The notes under the pieces: generated by a model
What the model was told of the DNA's origin: nothing
What the model saw: only the letters and a program-made list of their open reading frames with translations
Database searches by the model: none
Program-made: the position numbers and the translations under genes
Assembly: GCA_029339505.1 (NCBI GenBank)
Contig: JAQISU010000108.1
Coordinates: 21,151,501 to 21,215,500 of the forward strand
DNA length: 64,000 nucleotides
Source: Unio delphinus
Taxonomy: Eukaryota > Mollusca > Bivalvia > Unionida > Unionidae
Reading direction: 5' to 3'
Part shown: piece by piece, positions 42,793 to 51,213 of the stretch
Position numbering within the stretch: the first letter of the stretch is position 1
Layout: the number at the start of each line of letters is the position of its first letter

Positions 42793-42797
42793 TGGAG
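42793..42797. repeat. Target-site duplication of copy C, left
   Basis: TGGAG lies in the copy B polymerase codons just before the tip AGCAGCAGAGAGGG; it is repeated at 57894-57898. Confidence 0.93.
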
Positions 42798-43038
42798 AGC
42801 AGCAGAGAGGGTGAACAGACCACGATTTCAAGCAAAAATAAGGCTTCCAGATAACGTTTCCGAACAAAAAATGGCCTACACACTACGTTTTCAGACAAAA
42901 AATAAGACTTCCAACAAAATCTCATTTAACCAAAAAAAAAGTCTCCATTTTTGCAAAAACGGATATTTTACGATTTTGCTCGCAACGATGTGGTCATCCA
43001 CCCTCTCTGCTGCTATGGGTTAACAAAAAATAATAAAT
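42798..43038 (+). repeat. Terminal inverted repeat of copy C, left
   Basis: 241 bp, matching the reverse complement of 57653-57893 and diverging only beyond the shared AATAATAAAT. Outer end AGCAGCAGAGAGGGTG; near its inner side the same tip recurs inverted (CACCCTCTCTGCTGCT, about 42999-43014). The interior is unrelated to the copy B repeat. Confidence 0.94.
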
Positions 43039-43053
43039 GATTTGATCAAGTCT

Positions 43054-44442
43054 TTATGATTTCACAAACAGACTAATCGCTAACACCTCTTCTTGTAAAT
43101 CAATCAGATTATTTGACTGGTCGGTGAGTTTGAAATTAATTCTCGTTAATGAATTATTATGGCATCGCATGTAGACAGGATTAATTGGGTTTTCAATAAT
43201 TAGGAATCCTGGAGGAGCTGTTGGTGCAAATGAATAAAGAATATATCCTTGCTGAGCTTGATTTGATCGTTCGAGATTAATTTGATAGCTTCCTTCGATA
43301 ACATCACACACTAAATTAAGCGCAATCACCGTTGAAATATTCACGTTGAACGGAGCGATATGCCTACCACCACCATCTGGATCATTATTATGTTTGAGGA
43401 TAGTTGTTTGTTGTTCTGTTAATTTCCTTTCACATGCGTCATAGATTTTTTGGAAACCTTCATCGATGGCATCATTGAGAGATTTTTGTAGTTCTGGTAC
43501 GTTATATCCCGGTAGTTTGAATGTGGGGATATCTTCAACGCGGATTTTATACTTCGCTGCAAATGTTGTTCTCGTTTGGGGGTTATTGTGATCGAGTATA
43601 AATCGAATAATTTGTGAATTAAATGTTTCCATGTCATTGATGATTTTGTTACATGTTTCTACAACACTGATAAATTCATCTCGGGTGAGAGAACCGGATT
43701 TAAGAGATATTAACAACAGTGAAAAATCATTATTCATCTCTGTGAAATTTTCATTGATTTCATATTCTTTAACAAAATGATACACACTCGATTGTCCACT
43801 CCCCACAGAATGTTGGTGCACTGACCCAAAAAATTCTACACTGAACTCTTTATAACTCTTTACTGGATTATCAGGTTTTATCCTGTCTGTGACATAATCA
43901 GATTTTTTAGGTTTGGGTGATACAACAACGATTCTCTCCAGAGTTTTTCCCCCGGGTGGTAATTCAGGCCATCCTAGTACGGTTCTTATTGAGCTTTGAT
44001 AGATATCTACGACATATTCTTCTGAGTTTATTTCAATGGCGGATGATAGCGTCGGTTCATGAACTGTTATAGCGATTTTTGACTCTACTCCAGTAATCGA
44101 TTTTATTCTACGCGCGAATTCATTATTGATTTGTTCGATTTGGTATGACCCTGTTGGTATCGAAACAACATTCCAGTCTGGGGTACCGTCGTCTTTATTC
44201 TTATTTGCAAACACTAAAGAGTTATTCGGTTGTTGACCACCAAATGCTACCGATCTGATATTAGGCCAACTGTGATACATTCGTAGTTTTGCTAGCGCGA
44301 TTTCGCTCACAGGAACCGGAGAGGGGAAATTCACACTAAACTCGGGTTTCGTAGATGTTATTGATATCATACTCGTTTGTACTGGGTTCGTGTTCTCCAC
44401 TATTTGTTGAAGTAATTCCTGCTGTGTCGTCATTATACTCAT
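43054..44442 (-). CDS. Putative penton-like minor capsid protein (copy C)
   Basis: A 462-aa protein and the first gene inside the left terminal repeat. The N-terminal third has motifs IALAKLRMYHSWPNI and PTGSYQIEQIN, followed by a variable helical middle. A beta-rich C-terminal part contains AQQGYILYSFAPTAPPG and a TDQSNNLIDLQEE motif near the end. This N- and C-terminal pattern recurs in a widespread Polinton/adintovirus structural protein that I associate with the penton (vertex) role; that assignment is inference. The start overlaps the upstream membrane-protein gene, as in the other copies, suggesting they are translated from one transcript. Its C-terminal 90 residues are the best conserved part between copies. 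Confidence 0.65.
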   Translation of the reverse strand: MSIMTTQQELLQQIVENTNPVQTSMISITSTKPEFSVNFPSPVPVSEIALAKLRMYHSWPNIRSVAFGGQQPNNSLVFANKNKDDGTPDWNVVSIPTGSYQIEQINNEFARRIKSITGVESKIAITVHEPTLSSAIEINSEEYVVDIYQSSIRTVLGWPELPPGGKTLERIVVVSPKPKKSDYVTDRIKPDNPVKSYKEFSVEFFGSVHQHSVGSGQSSVYHFVKEYEINENFTEMNNDFSLLLISLKSGSLTRDEFISVVETCNKIINDMETFNSQIIRFILDHNNPQTRTTFAAKYKIRVEDIPTFKLPGYNVPELQKSLNDAIDEGFQKIYDACERKLTEQQTTILKHNNDPDGGGRHIAPFNVNISTVIALNLVCDVIEGSYQINLERSNQAQQGYILYSFAPTAPPGFLIIENPINPVYMRCHNNSLTRINFKLTDQSNNLIDLQEEVLAISLFVKS

Positions 44443-44593
44443 GATTTATTTCTAATTTTGGTATCGAGGAATCATAAATACTGACCATCACTGAGAACTC
44501 ACAATCTGGTAATGTTGATATTATTGAGATCATTTTGTTTTTTGGGTTCGTGTTTTCTGATTCCATCGGTGTTGTCATTGTTATTATACTCAT
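44336..44593 (-). other. Partial tandem duplication across membrane-protein end and penton start (copy C)
   Basis: The 258-nt open frame repeats, in diverged form, the end of the membrane-protein gene (S-D-E-F-S-x-M-V-S-I block followed by the E-H-E-P segment) and the beginning of the penton gene (ATGAGTATAATGAC start context). Both parent segments lie directly upstream and downstream. It is most simply a local duplication of about 130-150 bp. It may give an alternative upstream start for the penton gene or simply add spacer; it has no counterpart in copies A or B. Confidence 0.55.
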
Positions 44594-45047
44594 GTTGTCG
44601 CTCTAATTTCGATATCGCGGAATCAAAAATACTGACCATCGCTGAGAATTCACTATCTGATATAATCGTATTGTCGAGTGACGACGATATCATCAATGAT
44701 AATTGCGAGTATGCGGTTGATGCAATATGAAATTGAAGTAAGTAATTCTGCAGTTTACTCTGGCTGCATGATGATATCTTTTTTGCTATCCCGGTTGATA
44801 TACCCCCGATTGTAGCCACCGCAGAAATGCAAATTGGAACTACGACCGGGGCAATCATTGTAACCGATGCAAGTATTATTCCGGCACCAGTGAGAACGCT
44901 TGACACCGAGTATATAATAACATCAATTGCGGTGATTCTTCGTCGGTATTTTTTTATTTTTATTTGATATTCCTCAGTGAGGGTTTTGAGTCTATTCTGA
45001 AATTCTCTGACCTGATCATAGCGACATTGCGTCGATGACAAAGTCAT
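44499..45047 (-). CDS. Two-helix membrane protein (copy C)
   Basis: A 182-aa protein of unknown function. Residues 1-45 are charged and coiled-coil-like (VREFQNRLKTLTEEYQIKIKK). Two hydrophobic segments follow at about residues 48-70 (VIIYSVSSVLTGAGIILASV) and 75-95 (PVVVPICISAVATIGGIS). A KKISSCSQSK motif follows, then a soluble helical tail with SDSEFS. The layout suggests a small integral membrane protein, perhaps for an internal membrane or for membrane penetration, but no function is demonstrated. It lies between the fibre-like and penton-like genes in all three copies and overlaps the penton start, so it belongs to the structural operon. Confidence 0.7.
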   Translation of the reverse strand: MTLSSTQCRYDQVREFQNRLKTLTEEYQIKIKKYRRRITAIDVIIYSVSSVLTGAGIILASVTMIAPVVVPICISAVATIGGISTGIAKKISSCSQSKLQNYLLQFHIASTAYSQLSLMISSSLDNTIISDSEFSAMVSIFDSAISKLERQHEYNNNDNTDGIRKHEPKKQNDLNNINITRL

Positions 45048-45101
45048 TGTTGTTATTTTAAAAACACTAGCGTTTTCAATTGTTAAATCCTTTCAATTTA
45101 G

Positions 45102-46046
45102 TTATTTACTTAAATCCGCTACGAATTCCAGATACCATGTTACTGATGCCTTAGCCAAACTTTTATCATCGGCTTTTATCGTTAACCGTTCAGTTTTATC
45201 CTTGTCGATGATCGTTGAAATCGTATTGTTGACCCCGGATGAACTCGACGATGATATATTAAATTGAATTGGTGCTACCAGCGTTAATCGATAAATACCC
45301 TTGATAGTAGCTGTGATATCTAATTTGTTGTTTGTAGGTGTCCACTCAAATGATCCGTGTTGGATTGTATATACTACGTTATTGGTTTTCTCATGAGGAA
45401 TTTTTGTTTTTTCAATGATTGTTATCATCCTCGAAAAATCACCTTTGACGGCTTCGATGAAAGTTTTCGTCTCATCGATGGATTTTTTAATATCAGGGAG
45501 TTTTATTTCAATTTTATCCAACTGGGTTCCAATAAATTTATCAATGATATTTCTACGAAATGATATAAACTGTTTTACGTTATCTTCAATTTTAGATTCA
45601 AGTATTTTTAGTACAGCCAGAGAATTGTTTAACTCATCGTTGAGAGTTTTTAATCGATCTGTAATCGTCGAAACGAGTACACCCGGTTTGAGTTTACCCT
45701 GATCGGAAAATAACGCGATAGTATCCTCGATTGCGTTTTGTTGTTTAACTAAAATATCATCCAGAGAAATATTACTGGTTTTCAATTTACCCTGATCGGA
45801 AAATAACGCAACGGTGTTTTCGATTGCGTTTCGTTGTTTAACTAAAATATCATCCAACGACACATCACTGGATTTCAATTTACCCTGTTTGTCCTGAAAT
45901 ACAACTATTTCATTAGGATCAACATTTGTTAAGTTCAACGTCTCAGCGATTTCATCTTTAATTTTTTTTGTTATATCCTTGACAGAATCAGGTGGTGCAG
46001 TGCCATCGGGTTTGGGTTTCAAAGATCTCCCCCAAATATCAATCAT
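45102..46046 (-). CDS. Fibre-like structural protein (copy C)
   Basis: A 314-aa protein beginning MIDIWGRSL. An N-terminal segment with the motif EIVVFQDKQGKLKSS is followed by a duplicated block (DDILVKQ..AIE.T.ALFSDQGKLK twice), then a helical, coiled-coil-like stalk. The C-terminal 100-residue beta-rich domain has YTIQHGSFEWTP and SSSSSSGVNNTIS. An N-terminal anchor, repeated shaft and C-terminal head is how viral fibres are built, hence the name; no sequence homology to a characterised fibre is claimed. Copies B and A differ mainly in the number and nature of the shaft repeats, as expected for a receptor-facing protein. Confidence 0.55.
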   Translation of the reverse strand: MIDIWGRSLKPKPDGTAPPDSVKDITKKIKDEIAETLNLTNVDPNEIVVFQDKQGKLKSSDVSLDDILVKQRNAIENTVALFSDQGKLKTSNISLDDILVKQQNAIEDTIALFSDQGKLKPGVLVSTITDRLKTLNDELNNSLAVLKILESKIEDNVKQFISFRRNIIDKFIGTQLDKIEIKLPDIKKSIDETKTFIEAVKGDFSRMITIIEKTKIPHEKTNNVVYTIQHGSFEWTPTNNKLDITATIKGIYRLTLVAPIQFNISSSSSSGVNNTISTIIDKDKTERLTIKADDKSLAKASVTWYLEFVADLSK

Positions 46047-46047
46047 G

Positions 46048-46554
46048 TTATTGTAAAACTCTTTCTCTCTCTAAAAAGCGATTGCTAGTGTATTCATTCA
46101 CGACAACATGTGGTGGTTTTCCGCTTGGGTTACTCAAGGAGTTAGAAATAGCGTCAAGGACATTTAATACTTCGCTGCCACATATTGGTGGGTCAATCAT
46201 CGTTTGTGTTGGTAGCGTAGAATACCAAGTCTTCATTGGAAGGGTTTTTATATACCGCATAAACTCTTTTGGTGGGGCTAATCCATATGAATCGAAATAA
46301 ACAATCCCACGTGGATCAATAGCGTATGCAACCCAGTGAGTTCCAGGTCCGGTGCTGTTATCTAAATTAATGATTCCGGTTTCAACGCTGTTTGGTTGAT
46401 GTGGTAATTGATCTTTCATAAAGACACCTCTGAAGTTTTTAATCGCGAGTTTTTTAGCCGCATCCATTAAATCAAAATTGGACATGGGAACCATCGAAGA
46501 TTTCTGAATTAATAAATCGTTCCTGGTAGTCTTAGACCCTTTCCGCTGTACCAC
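46048..46554 (-). CDS. Adenain-like cysteine protease (copy C)
   Basis: A 168-aa maturation protease of the Ulp1/adenain fold. The catalytic residues can be placed: His73 in GTHWVAYA, Asp88 in YFDSYGL and Cys125 in PPICGSEVL, in the H-D-C order and spacing of adenovirus protease. Such enzymes cleave capsid and core precursors during virion maturation. The gene starts inside the 3' end of the pX-like gene (46509-46554 overlap) and ends 2 bp before the fibre-like gene, so the structural genes are tightly packed. The MSNFDL methionine about 24 residues in is an alternative start conserved in all copies. Confidence 0.88.
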   Translation of the reverse strand: MVQRKGSKTTRNDLLIQKSSMVPMSNFDLMDAAKKLAIKNFRGVFMKDQLPHQPNSVETGIINLDNSTGPGTHWVAYAIDPRGIVYFDSYGLAPPKEFMRYIKTLPMKTWYSTLPTQTMIDPPICGSEVLNVLDAISNSLSNPSGKPPHVVVNEYTSNRFLERERVLQ

Positions 46555-46988
46555 GAATACGGGGTTCCTGGTAGTCTTAGACCCAATCCGTGAACGGATC
46601 GTCCCTTTTTTTTATATCCTTTCCCAGTTGCCTTCTTTAGTGCCATTCCTGCTGCAGTACCAACGGCTCCTAACGCTGCCGCTTTAGCCACCGCTGGGGC
46701 TGCTGCTGCAATCAATGCTGGAATCGCAGCTAACAACGGAAATATACCGCCTGTTTTAATCATATTTTTGATAGCAGCCGCAGAAAGAGTAATCTGAACA
46801 CCTTTTTTGGCTGCAAGTGCATCATTGAAATGTTTCACCTGACGAGTTGTCAGCGATAATTTATTTGCACCACCAGTCATTTGGTTGGGTTTCAACGTGA
46901 TTGTAGTTCCACATCGCTTAACCGATTCTGATTGCAATTTTTTTAATTGACCGGGAGTTAACGTAACACTAATAACACTATATGACAT
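46509..46988 (-). CDS. pX-like core protein (copy C)
   Basis: A 159-aa basic protein. It begins MSYSVISVTLTPGQLKKLQ, a conserved N-terminal domain. A Gly/Ala-rich hydrophobic stretch (GGIFPLLAAIPALIAAAAP...) occupies about residues 80-120, followed by a Lys/Gly-rich tail with two copies of GLRLPGT. The hydrophobic-then-basic tail resembles adenovirus pX and its Polinton/adintovirus counterparts, which bind DNA in the core. The LPGTPYSWYSGKGLRLPG repeats may be processing sites of the neighbouring protease, but this is inference. The protease start codon lies inside this gene. Confidence 0.65.
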   Translation of the reverse strand: MSYSVISVTLTPGQLKKLQSESVKRCGTTITLKPNQMTGGANKLSLTTRQVKHFNDALAAKKGVQITLSAAAIKNMIKTGGIFPLLAAIPALIAAAAPAVAKAAALGAVGTAAGMALKKATGKGYKKKGRSVHGLGLRLPGTPYSWYSGKGLRLPGTIY

Positions 46989-47028
46989 TATACATAATAG
47001 ATTGATTCTAAATCGTTTACAATTTCAA

Positions 47029-48435
47029 TTACATGTTTTCCACTGGGGCATCTACCACTCTCATTCTTCCACCAACACCTTCAAGTAGCATTGATTTGTC
47101 GCTGAGAATGACAGCAACCGCTCTATAATCAGCAATAGCACCACGAGTCACATTAGCTCTAAAATGTATATCAACAACTGACTGTCTTGTCAAATCGAGA
47201 TGTTCCAGTGAGAAGTAATAGATCGGATACAGATTTTTAAAATCATATTGTGATATTTGCAAACCAGTATCAACATTTTGATCACGTGCCATAAATGACA
47301 ACAGACGATGATACACGCGTGCAATATGATTTTCTGTGTAATTAAGTTGTATATCCTCGGATGGTTCCTGCTGGCCATTTATTCTCAGTGAGACGTCTTT
47401 CACACCTAATTGATCAAATATCATATGACTGAAACGTTGATCACCAACTCGTGCGTTATCTTGTAACGCAATAAATATATGACGTGGCGCAGAAACGCCT
47501 TGTTTTGATGCTAGATTCCACGTGAATAACCCGTTCAGATTTGATTGCTTCACATCTGTACTCACGGTTAGCCAACTCAACAACGACTTTCCTCCTTGGT
47601 CCATAAATGATAGTAATCGTTCTTCTGCAGTGATTGCTGGAGTCAACACTGGCATCCACAATGATATTTTTGTTAAAATAACTTTACCGGCATCATCATT
47701 TACATGATCTGCAGCTGTGTTTGCTGGAATCCTCCAAATTGCGTCATTATCATCACCCTTTCGTACAAGCGATACTGTATGCTTCGCCCCATAAATAACT
47801 TTTCGGACGTTTCTACAGAATCCAAATATATGATGCAGTGGAATCGCGCATGAAAATGATTTATCCCCTGCTCCCAACATTGAGTTTCGTGTTGCAGCTC
47901 CTAGATTGAAATTAACGTCGTTGTTTATAACTACAGCCTCGACATCAGCATCATCATTAGCAGCACTGGCTTTTTTTGGTCGTCTTACAACAAATGGATT
48001 TCCACCAGCGGTATTCTTACCATCTTTTGCAAACATCATAGAAGGTCCTGCTGATCTTGTATAATCATCAGAATATCTCGCTAACCCGATTATTGTTGTA
48101 GCCACATCAACATCACGATCTATGGACTCAATTTCTTTTCCATCAATGAGGTATCTTGCACTCTCAAATAACGCCATAATACCATTATTGACAAAACCGA
48201 CTTGAGTACCAATTGGATATGATGCTCCAGCAGCTGTTACAAGTTTTCCTTCTACTTCAATAAACGCTTCACAGGGCAAAAAGTATTTACTGGTATCATG
48301 GACTTGAAGTTCAATTCGCGATCGACTATTTGCGTCTATTGCATGATAAGCGTAATATTGATAATCGCGTACAGAATCATCCTTGCCAACTGGGGCGTCT
48401 ATATCAAACGCCGGATCATGTGATTTTTTGAACAT
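47029..48435 (-). CDS. Major capsid protein (copy C)
   Basis: A 468-aa protein with the conserved pattern of the Polinton capsid protein. YHAIDANSRSRIELQVHDTSKYF at the start is followed by NNGIMALFESARYLIDGKEIES, then IPLHHIFGFCRNVRKVIYGAKH and DNDAIWRI in the middle. LDLTRQSVVDIHFRA and AVILSDKSMLLEG lie near the end. Polinton capsid proteins fold as double jelly rolls forming hexon-like capsomers; the fold is taken from the family, not seen here. The gene sits between the pVI-like and pX-like genes and is the most conserved structural gene between copies B and C. Confidence 0.88.
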   Translation of the reverse strand: MFKKSHDPAFDIDAPVGKDDSVRDYQYYAYHAIDANSRSRIELQVHDTSKYFLPCEAFIEVEGKLVTAAGASYPIGTQVGFVNNGIMALFESARYLIDGKEIESIDRDVDVATTIIGLARYSDDYTRSAGPSMMFAKDGKNTAGGNPFVVRRPKKASAANDDADVEAVVINNDVNFNLGAATRNSMLGAGDKSFSCAIPLHHIFGFCRNVRKVIYGAKHTVSLVRKGDDNDAIWRIPANTAADHVNDDAGKVILTKISLWMPVLTPAITAEERLLSFMDQGGKSLLSWLTVSTDVKQSNLNGLFTWNLASKQGVSAPRHIFIALQDNARVGDQRFSHMIFDQLGVKDVSLRINGQQEPSEDIQLNYTENHIARVYHRLLSFMARDQNVDTGLQISQYDFKNLYPIYYFSLEHLDLTRQSVVDIHFRANVTRGAIADYRAVAVILSDKSMLLEGVGGRMRVVDAPVENM

Positions 48436-48473
48436 TTTATTCTATTTATCAGAGTCTAAATCGTAAACGATTT

Positions 48474-48923
48474 TCATCGACGTAGTTTTTTAAAGCCGCT
48501 TCCTGCTATCATATTTGAAATATTGCTTTGGTCCCCTTGATTTATCATCGACGCTAATTTTTCGTCTACTGCGTTATTTATAATTCTACTAACACTTGCA
48601 GGCATTTCCGCTGTAGACGGTAACGGTTTTGAAAATCCTTTGGATTTCATCCGTGATTTCACTAATGATGTTAATTTATTCTTCGCAGTTGAAAACGCTT
48701 TTCCAGCAAAATCTCCAACAGCACTAATACCCTTATCACGAATAACTTCAATTGCTTTCATTCCTAGTTGTTTAGCTAACGGCATCACTTTTGGAGCCAT
48801 TCTCGCAAATAACCCTGCAATGGTATTGCCTAAACCATCTCCGTAGTATGCTCTATAAACTGGAAACCGTGAATTAACTACGTAGACGGGGGCTGGTTTA
48901 TCATGATTGTAGTGTATGATCAT
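48474..48923 (-). CDS. pVI-like minor virion protein (copy C)
   Basis: A 149-aa protein. The N-terminal half (YYGDGLGNTIAGLFARMAPK and MKAIEVIRDKGI) is amphipathic and Gly-rich, like the N-terminus of small adenovirus/adintovirus internal proteins. A basic linker follows, then LPSTAEMPASVSKIINNAVDEK and a C-terminal basic tail. The linker contains an in-frame hairpin insertion (48631-48648) encoding K-S-K-G-F that copy A lacks. The role as a cementing or membrane-lytic internal protein is inferred from position next to the capsid gene and from composition. Confidence 0.55.
   Translation of the reverse strand: MIIHYNHDKPAPVYVVNSRFPVYRAYYGDGLGNTIAGLFARMAPKVMPLAKQLGMKAIEVIRDKGISAVGDFAGKAFSTAKNKLTSLVKSRMKSKGFSKPLPSTAEMPASVSRIINNAVDEKLASMINQGDQSNISNMIAGSGFKKLRR
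48631..48648. repeat. Family hairpin in pVI-like gene (copy C)
   Basis: AAATCC-TTT-GGATTT within GAAA...TTTC, in frame. Confidence 0.75.
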
Positions 48924-48954
48924 TATTTGAAATCAGAAACCATTTTTCAATTGT

Positions 48955-48982
48955 GAAATCCTTCGGATTTCCACGCTAGCGT
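48955..48982. repeat. Two adjoining hairpins between genes (copy C)
   Basis: GAAATCC-TTC-GGATTTC (48955-48971, perfect) directly followed by the palindrome ACGCTAGCGT (48973-48982). Confidence 0.8.
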
Positions 48983-49001
48983 TTTTATTCAGTCTCGGTG
49001 A

Positions 49002-49985
49002 TTAATCACTGTGATAACCATGGACGGTTTCACCGTCTACTAACTCGCCAATGAAATCTCGATATGTTTTGATATCCATGATACCACCCTGAAATAATCG
49101 TCTACAGATATCAGCTGCTTCATTAATTATTTCCGGTGAGTTATTTCCAGCTCGGAAACCTCCTACAAGAACTTCTAATCGTGATATATCATTGATAACA
49201 CTACCAGGGCATGAAACGCTAGCGTTTTCACTCTTTGAGTTTCCACTGGAATCTTGCAATCCACTTCCGCTATAACCAGTTGCTTCATCCTGTTTTTCTA
49301 AATCGGCTTCTTGTAATAAATAATCAAGAAGATCATCATCAGGTGGTAGTTGTTGTTTTTTAGGTGAAAAAGATATTTTCTTTGCAGGTTGCTGTCGCTT
49401 TTGCGGTTTTTGTTTTTCATATTGTTTATACACTATATCCACCGCATTGATATATTCAATGTATGATGCACTATCTGTCTTAATTTGACTTTTTTTAGTT
49501 TTGATTTTGTAGAATATATCAGCCCAATGAGTGAAATTCTTAACATATTTATGATGTTCTGGTTTCAACATTTTTTTTCTGTTTTCATAAGTCATAACAA
49601 CAAGCGCAGGAATTTCTGGTGGATCAGTCTTATCAATTGCTGCTAACCCTTCCTCGTTAAATCTCACGCGTAAATCATCTACTGTTCTTTTTGATTCCAT
49701 TTTTTGTACAGTCTGTTTTGTTTGTTCAGTTTTCGCTGCTATTTTTTCAAGTTCACCGATAACAGATTTCCCCGTCTCGGGATCATTCCCCCGTATAGCA
49801 CGCTCTACCCCGTACGTTGCTGTGGTTACTGGTTTAAACAATTCTTCGGATCCCGCAGCAAAATCAGTTTGTAAACTCTGTCGTTGTTGTAGTTTATTCC
49901 GTACAGAGTCACGAATTGGTACAAATCTCCTGATTGCATCCAGTCGTTCACGAGCCAATCGGGTTGTTAATGCTTCATTGACCAT
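49002..49985 (-). CDS. Coiled-coil virion-type protein, conserved in all copies (copy C)
   Basis: A 327-aa protein I cannot name. It begins MVNEALTTRLARERL and continues as a helical, Arg/Glu-rich region with RNKLQQRQ. Copies A and C share a central segment (YENRKKMLKPEHHKYV), while copy B has a different middle. All copies end with the same domain: CPGS.I.DISRLEVLVGG..AGNNSPEIINEAADICRRLF.GGIMDI.TY. Position upstream of the pVI-like and capsid genes suggests a structural or assembly role. Two hairpin insertions lie in tandem at 49213-49245, in frame, just before the conserved CPG domain. Confidence 0.65.
   Translation of the reverse strand: MVNEALTTRLARERLDAIRRFVPIRDSVRNKLQQRQSLQTDFAAGSEELFKPVTTATYGVERAIRGNDPETGKSVIGELEKIAAKTEQTKQTVQKMESKRTVDDLRVRFNEEGLAAIDKTDPPEIPALVVMTYENRKKMLKPEHHKYVKNFTHWADIFYKIKTKKSQIKTDSASYIEYINAVDIVYKQYEKQKPQKRQQPAKKISFSPKKQQLPPDDDLLDYLLQEADLEKQDEATGYSGSGLQDSSGNSKSENASVSCPGSVINDISRLEVLVGGFRAGNNSPEIINEAADICRRLFQGGIMDIKTYRDFIGELVDGETVHGYHSD
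49213..49245. repeat. Two adjoining hairpins in coiled-coil gene (copy C)
   Basis: GAAACGC-TA-GCGTTTT (49213-49228) followed by CACTC-TTT-GAGTTTC, whose 5' end looks truncated by the first; in frame. Confidence 0.75.
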
Positions 49986-50051
49986 TATTTGAAATCAGAA
50001 ACAATTTTTCAATTGCAAAACAATTTTTCAATCCCGACCTAACATCATCGG

Positions 50052-50243
50052 ATGGTCATGGAAGTGTTATTTCACTGTGAGACAGCTTCGTTCAATGATG
50101 AGGAAAGTAGCAAAATTGTATATAAAAATAATAATACTGCTAGTTTCCTCACTTTTCCATTTGATCAATCCGAACCAGCCATCAATTTTTTATTCACTGA
50201 TTTCAACAGTTTTGATCAAAAAATGCTAAAAAAAAATGATTAA
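50052..50243 (+). CDS. Small accessory ORF (copy C), uncertain
   Basis: A 63-aa acidic, Phe/Asn-rich open frame on the strand opposite to the structural genes, at the same map position where copy A has an unrelated 92-aa minus-strand ORF. No homologue in copies A or B and no recognisable motif. Reported because this interval appears to be a variable accessory site; it may equally be a chance frame. Confidence 0.25.
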   Translation: MVMEVLFHCETASFNDEESSKIVYKNNNTASFLTFPFDQSEPAINFLFTDFNSFDQKMLKKND

Positions 50244-50311
50244 TGGTCGGGCAATCAAATAATGATAAATAGTCGGTCAATCAAATAATGATAAATGGTT
50301 GGTCAATCAAA
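50235..50311. repeat. 27-bp tandem repeat, three units (copy C)
   Basis: Three copies of a unit close to AATGATAAATGGTCGGTCAA TCAAAT lie between the accessory ORF and the end of the 118-aa gene; the units differ at two or three positions. Confidence 0.8.
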
Positions 50312-50663
50312 ATTGTTCATTTGATTGAATTAACGCCCGTAGGTTTCTAACTTTAGAATTAACCTCCTTTTTCAATTCGTATTCGTACCCCAATTCTTTT
50401 CGTATTCGTTCTACGATGGTATATAACGGAGCGAACACACCTATGTCACTGGAAAATGCGAGAGAGTCCTTAATAGAATTCTGAATTCTTTTGATGAGCG
50501 CATACTTCTTTGGTAGCATATACTTGTTAGTGCTAACTCCGTATTCTATATCCTGAAAATCAGACATGATTTGATCAGGATTTAACCCATCTGATAGTTC
50601 AATATCCCAACCTTTCAATTTTGAAATCTCGGATAAAATGCTATTCATGTTTTCAGAATTCAT
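50307..50663 (-). CDS. 118-aa conserved Polinton-family protein (copy C)
   Basis: A 118-aa, mostly helical protein of unknown function. Conserved positions with copies A and B include the start (I.SEISKLK), DLNPDQIMSDFQDIEY, LPKKY.LIKRIQ and the end (GYEYELKKEVNSKVRNLR). No catalytic motif, Cys cluster or membrane segment is seen. It always lies between the HNH nuclease and the coiled-coil protein genes, on the strand of the structural genes. In copies A and B a long non-coding segment separates it from the HNH gene; here only 44 bp do. Confidence 0.65.
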   Translation of the reverse strand: MNSENMNSILSEISKLKGWDIELSDGLNPDQIMSDFQDIEYGVSTNKYMLPKKYALIKRIQNSIKDSLAFSSDIGVFAPLYTIVERIRKELGYEYELKKEVNSKVRNLRALIQSNEQF

Positions 50664-50707
50664 TATTCTATAACAATGATATATTTCTAAATGAAAAATA
50701 TGACGTA

Positions 50708-51199
50708 TTAGACATAACTAAATTGAATTTTCTGTCCGCTCTTTTTTGAAATAGCCGATCGATAAATCCCCTCTGCAACTTTTCGTACTGAGGATGAACA
50801 AATATCGAAGTGCCTACTGGCTTCATATATTGATTGAAATATTTTTTCTTCGTTAGTTATCGTATTCAAAGATTTCACAGATCTCGCTTTTTTTGAACAA
50901 GTGCCAGTCTTCCCTCTTTTCAAATTCTCACTTTGTGTGATAGCCTGCAGATTTGATAAAGAATTGTTTTTCGGATTAGAATCCTTGTGATCAATGACAG
51001 AATCATCCTCGATCAATCCATGGAAACACTCGTACACGAAACGATGGCAGTAATATGTCTTCTTTCCAGCGCCAAACTTCAAATACCCTTGATTATTCAC
51101 AACACCAACTGGGTTCTTTAGTCTACGGTTTCTTACAACACCATCAATGGATGCTTCATAATTTGTGATCACAGGGTGTTGTCTGAATTCTTGGTTCAT
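50708..51199 (-). CDS. NUMOD/HNH homing-type endonuclease (copy C)
   Basis: A 163-aa protein with three recognisable parts. A NUMOD4-like N-terminus (NYEASIDGVVRNRRL) is followed by an HNH core (CHRFVYECFHGLI then VIDHKDSNPKNNSLSNLQ) carrying the His-Asn-Asn residues. A NUMOD1-like DNA-binding C-terminus (FQSIYEASRHFDICSSSVRKVAEGI) ends the protein. Such enzymes nick or cut DNA and often spread themselves, so it could be a selfish passenger or could help replication or recombination of the element. It is complete here, shortened at the C-terminus in copy B and frameshifted in copy A. Confidence 0.85.
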   Translation of the reverse strand: MNQEFRQHPVITNYEASIDGVVRNRRLKNPVGVVNNQGYLKFGAGKKTYYCHRFVYECFHGLIEDDSVIDHKDSNPKNNSLSNLQAITQSENLKRGKTGTCSKKARSVKSLNTITNEEKIFQSIYEASRHFDICSSSVRKVAEGIYRSAISKKSGQKIQFSYV

Positions 51200-51213
51200 T
51201 CGTATACATAATA

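Larger units (their letters stand above)
41474..42797 (+). pseudogene. Polymerase-helicase-HNH protein, 5' part, split by copy C (copy B)
   Basis: Codes about 441 residues from MKEFKRLSKI up to and including polymerase motif A (DISACYPGSF), where copy C is inserted after GGATATGGAG. Two hairpins change it relative to copies A or C: 41740-41756 (K-S-K-G-F segment, also in A) and 42551-42570 (N-S-K-E-F-S, only here). Apart from the insertion the frame is open, so the polymerase was probably functional until copy C arrived. Confidence 0.9.
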
